Assembly (NCBI GenBank): GCA_020718925.1
Contig: DYRC01000151.1
Coordinates: 1 to 7,298 of the forward strand
Length of the DNA: 7,298 nucleotides
Direction of reading: 5' to 3'
Origin: Desulfonema limicola
Lineage (GTDB): Bacteria > Desulfobacterota > Desulfobacteria > Desulfobacterales > DYRC01
The position numbers and the translations under genes are program-made. This document shows, piece by piece, positions 5,169 through 7,298 of this stretch. The notes under the pieces are model-generated. The model ran no database searches. It had not been told where the DNA came from and was given only the letters and a program-made list of their open reading frames with translations. How positions within the stretch are numbered: position 1 is the stretch's first letter; each line of letters begins with the position of its first letter.

Positions 5169-6347
5169 ATGATTGCGCTATCTCTCAGCCATGTTTCCAA
5201 AACATACCGGCTTTATGCAAAGCCCTTTGACAGGCTCAAAGAAGCCTTTTTCAGAAAGCCGTTTCATCAGCCGGTGAACAGTTTGAGCGATATTTCTTTT
5301 TCTGCGGCATTCGGAGAAACTATCGGCATTATCGGAGAAAACGGAGCAGGAAAAAGCACGCTCTTAAAAATTTTAGCCAAAACGCTCACACCGAGTTCGG
5401 GCGAAGTTGTGGTTAATGGCAGAGTTGCCGCGCTGTTGGAACTCGGCTCCGGTTTTCATCCTGAATTTACAGGGCGGCAGAATATTCATCTGAATGCGGC
5501 GTTACTGGGCTTAACCCGCGCCGAAATCAGAGAAAAAGAACCGATAATGATTGAATTTGCCGACATCGGCGTGTTTATAGACAGACCCATTAAAACCTAT
5601 TCTTCAGGCATGGTGATGCGCCTTGCGTTTTCAATTGCCACCAGCGTTGACCCGGATGTTTTAATTGTTGATGAAGCCTTGAGCGTGGGAGATCAGCGAT
5701 TTCAGCAAAAATGCGTTGAAAGAATGATGGGATTCAAAGAAAGCGGCAAAACCATCGTTGTGTGCAGTCATAGCATGTATCTTATCAATGAGTTATGCGC
5801 GAACAGTTTATGGCTGGCTGAAGGGCGGATACGCAGTCAGGGCAAAACGTCTGCCGTAGTTTCGGAATATCTGAATTATGTGGAAGAAAAAAACGGAAAA
5901 GCGTATCCTTCAGCATCTGCTGTGTCAGGAGATGCCGCGCCGGATGTGGTGATTGAAGATCTTGCAGCCTTAGATGATGCCGGAAACCGGGCAGAATCTT
6001 TTCGTCAGTTTCAAACCATGCGGATTCGGGTTAAAACCCGGTGCATTGTTGATACGGTAAAAGGGCATTTGGGCATCGGCATAGAGCGGACGGACGGGCA
6101 GTTGATTTTTGCCTCTCTGACCAAACTTGCCGGATTTGAGCCGATTGAGTTTTCAGGGGAACAGATTGCAGAAATGACAATTCCGAATATTCCGATAGCG
6201 GCAGGGAGCTATCGAATCAAAGCGGTTGTCGGCGATCAGCACGCTCTCAGAGTGATTGACGAGCGGCTCAGTTCTCCGTTTATCATTCAAAGCGAGCGCC
6301 CCGAACTCGGAATGCTGTGGATGGAGCATCAATGGCGTCTGAACTGA
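5169..6347 (+). CDS. wzt: Polysaccharide export ATPase Wzt with C-terminal glycan-recognition domain
   Basis: The open frame extends back into wzm (to 5064), but homologous sequence begins at the ATG at 5169, giving 392 residues. A CGGAGA (5151-5156) inside the end of wzm may serve as ribosome binding site. ATPase domain, about 1-240: Walker A GENGAGKST (56-64), the Wzt/TagH-type LLELGSGFHPEFTGRQN (89-105), signature YSSGMVMRLAFS (144-155), Walker B VLIVDEA (164-170), SVGD D-loop (172-175) and H201 in CSHSM. All catalytic residues are present. Residues about 250-385 form the extra beta-rich domain (IGIERTDGQLIFA, IPIAAGSYRIKAVVGD) seen in Wzt proteins that recognise a modified non-reducing end of the O-polysaccharide before export. 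It acts on the cytoplasmic face with Wzm. The domain implies a capped glycan, but no capping enzyme is in the window. Confidence 0.92.
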   Translation: MIALSLSHVSKTYRLYAKPFDRLKEAFFRKPFHQPVNSLSDISFSAAFGETIGIIGENGAGKSTLLKILAKTLTPSSGEVVVNGRVAALLELGSGFHPEFTGRQNIHLNAALLGLTRAEIREKEPIMIEFADIGVFIDRPIKTYSSGMVMRLAFSIATSVDPDVLIVDEALSVGDQRFQQKCVERMMGFKESGKTIVVCSHSMYLINELCANSLWLAEGRIRSQGKTSAVVSEYLNYVEEKNGKAYPSASAVSGDAAPDVVIEDLAALDDAGNRAESFRQFQTMRIRVKTRCIVDTVKGHLGIGIERTDGQLIFASLTKLAGFEPIEFSGEQIAEMTIPNIPIAAGSYRIKAVVGDQHALRVIDERLSSPFIIQSERPELGMLWMEHQWRLN

Positions 6348-6361
6348 AAATTTAATATTTT

Positions 6362-6367
6362 AAGGAG
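6362..6367 (+). promoter_or_regulatory. Ribosome binding site of the acyltransferase gene
   Basis: AAGGAG lies eight bases before the ATG at 6376. A GTG one codon earlier (6373) would be only five bases away, so the ATG is preferred. Confidence 0.75.
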
Positions 6368-6375
6368 AATAAGTG

Positions 6376-7298
6376 ATGCTTTACGGAGAAAGTTCAGGAC
6401 ATCGGATTCAACGGTTTGATTACGGAATGCTTCTTCCGTTTATGGCAAAACTGCCCCTGTTTTTAGGGGAAAATCTTGCTAAACTTCGGGGGGTTATTCA
6501 TGCCATAGCAGATTATGATTGGCGGTCTATGGCATTGCGCCATAATTATGTCAGAACCCGCACCTATCAGGCAATGCAGATGCTTCTTCCAAAGGCAAAT
6601 AAGTTTGAATTGGCGTTTAAAACAGCAATGCGATTTGTTCATAATTCACGCGAAGAATGGCAGGGGGCTGTTTTCGGGCAACAGCGCCTTATGTCTGAAA
6701 TTGCAGGCAGAAGTTATGCAGAGGGCTTGGATGAATTGCTGGAAATTCAGAAGCAGAAAAGAGGCATGATTCTGATGACCGCTCATTATGACAGTTTTGC
6801 AATGGGCATTGCGCTTTTGGGCGTATTCGGGCTGACCATCAACGGACTAAGCTCGAATGTGGTTGAAGACCCGCGTGTTCATCCGTCTGTTATGGATTTT
6901 TTTCATAAAAAATACAGTGATATGGGACTTTATATGCGTGGCGGCAGGATTGTTCATTATGAAAACAATCTGCGCTTTTTTTATAACGCGCTTCAACAGG
7001 GTGAAACGGTGGTTATTTTAGGCGATACTCCCGGAATTTCCAAGTCTGTTCCGATTTCTTTTCTGGGAAAAACATTTAAAATGCCGTTAGGTGCGTGGCT
7101 TATGGCAAAAAAGACCAAAAGTCTTATCGGCGCGTTTATCTGTACGCACCGAAAAACCGGCTCATATCGCATTGAAAGTCTTTGTCCGAAAGAGATTGAT
7201 CCCGAAAGTCCGGAAAATACGATGCTGCCCATATATCAATTTCTTGAAACGCGGATTCGGCAAGCCCCTGAGCGATGGGTAGCCGCAGAACTTTTACC
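6376..7298 (+). CDS. LpxL/HtrB-like lysophospholipid acyltransferase, 3' end outside window
   Basis: The frame is open from the ATG at 6376 to the window end (307 codons plus two bases). It resembles the LpxL/LpxM lipid A acyltransferase family, which is about 300 residues long, so little is missing. Seen directly: an N-terminal region with LPFMAKLPLFLGENLAKLRG (20-39), a helical middle, MILMTAHYDSFAMG (131-144) at the place of the catalytic HX4(D/E) motif, RGGRIVHYENNLRFFYNAL followed by GETVVILGDTPG (209-220), where LpxL proteins have the second conserved block, FLGKTFKMPLGAW (230-242) and a final PERW near the end. H137 is present, but the residue five later is A142, not D or E; D139 is the nearest acid. 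There is no clear signal peptide. It lies 28 bases after wzt and probably belongs to the same transcript, acylating an envelope lipid. Substrate is unknown. Confidence 0.82.
   Translation, partial: MLYGESSGHRIQRFDYGMLLPFMAKLPLFLGENLAKLRGVIHAIADYDWRSMALRHNYVRTRTYQAMQMLLPKANKFELAFKTAMRFVHNSREEWQGAVFGQQRLMSEIAGRSYAEGLDELLEIQKQKRGMILMTAHYDSFAMGIALLGVFGLTINGLSSNVVEDPRVHPSVMDFFHKKYSDMGLYMRGGRIVHYENNLRFFYNALQQGETVVILGDTPGISKSVPISFLGKTFKMPLGAWLMAKKTKSLIGAFICTHRKTGSYRIESLCPKEIDPESPENTMLPIYQFLETRIRQAPERWVAAELL

Overview
This is a bacterial window at moderate GC. It carries eight protein-coding genes or gene parts, all on the + strand, and no RNA genes or CRISPR. Three things suggest a Gram-negative deltaproteobacterium of the Desulfobacterota type (Desulfobacterales-like): a stand-alone ~74-residue NifU-C/Nfu scaffold next to a class I aminotransferase, a YejB-type permease, and intergenic G/C-run hairpin repeats. 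Wzm/Wzt and an LpxL-like acyltransferase also fit a cell with an outer membrane. The lineage is inferred from gene style, not from a marker gene.

Layout. (1) Bases 1-123 hold no gene I can name. (2) 124-513 encodes a DUF4280 PAAR-like protein, the type of small tip protein linked to contractile injection systems; no other part of such a machine is in the window. (3) 514-897 is a gene-poor, AT-richer stretch with one anonymous open frame (586-774) that may be a gene remnant. (4) 898-2312 is a tight two-gene unit: a small Nfu iron-sulfur scaffold and a fold-type I PLP aminotransferase. (5) 2403-3080 encodes an unusual protein with a Cys-rich N-terminal module, a short helical-repeat middle and a C-terminal zinc ribbon. 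(6) 3122-4174 encodes a YejB-type ABC importer permease, preceded by a G/C-run hairpin and not followed by its usual YejE partner. (7) 4174-4307 is a MITE/REP-like palindromic element with 19-bp imperfect terminal inverted repeats and a strong G-quadruplex motif. It starts on the last base of the permease stop codon. (8) From 4351 to the window end runs a surface-glycan export unit: Wzm (ABC-2 permease), Wzt (ATPase with a C-terminal glycan-recognition domain) and an LpxL/HtrB-like acyltransferase that is cut by the window end.

How the genes work together. Wzm and Wzt should form one ABC exporter that moves a lipid-linked polysaccharide (O-antigen type) across the inner membrane. The extra Wzt domain suggests that a capped glycan end is recognised. 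The acyltransferase 28 bases downstream probably acylates a lipid in the same envelope pathway. The Nfu/aminotransferase pair is metabolic and not obviously related to it. The repeat element separates the two neighbourhoods and may mark a rearrangement junction. The most unusual points are the nested palindromic element with its G-quadruplex, the near-leaderless promoter arrangement in front of wzm, the acyltransferase lacking the usual acidic residue of its HX4(D/E) motif, and the Cys-rich/HEAT-like/zinc-ribbon protein.
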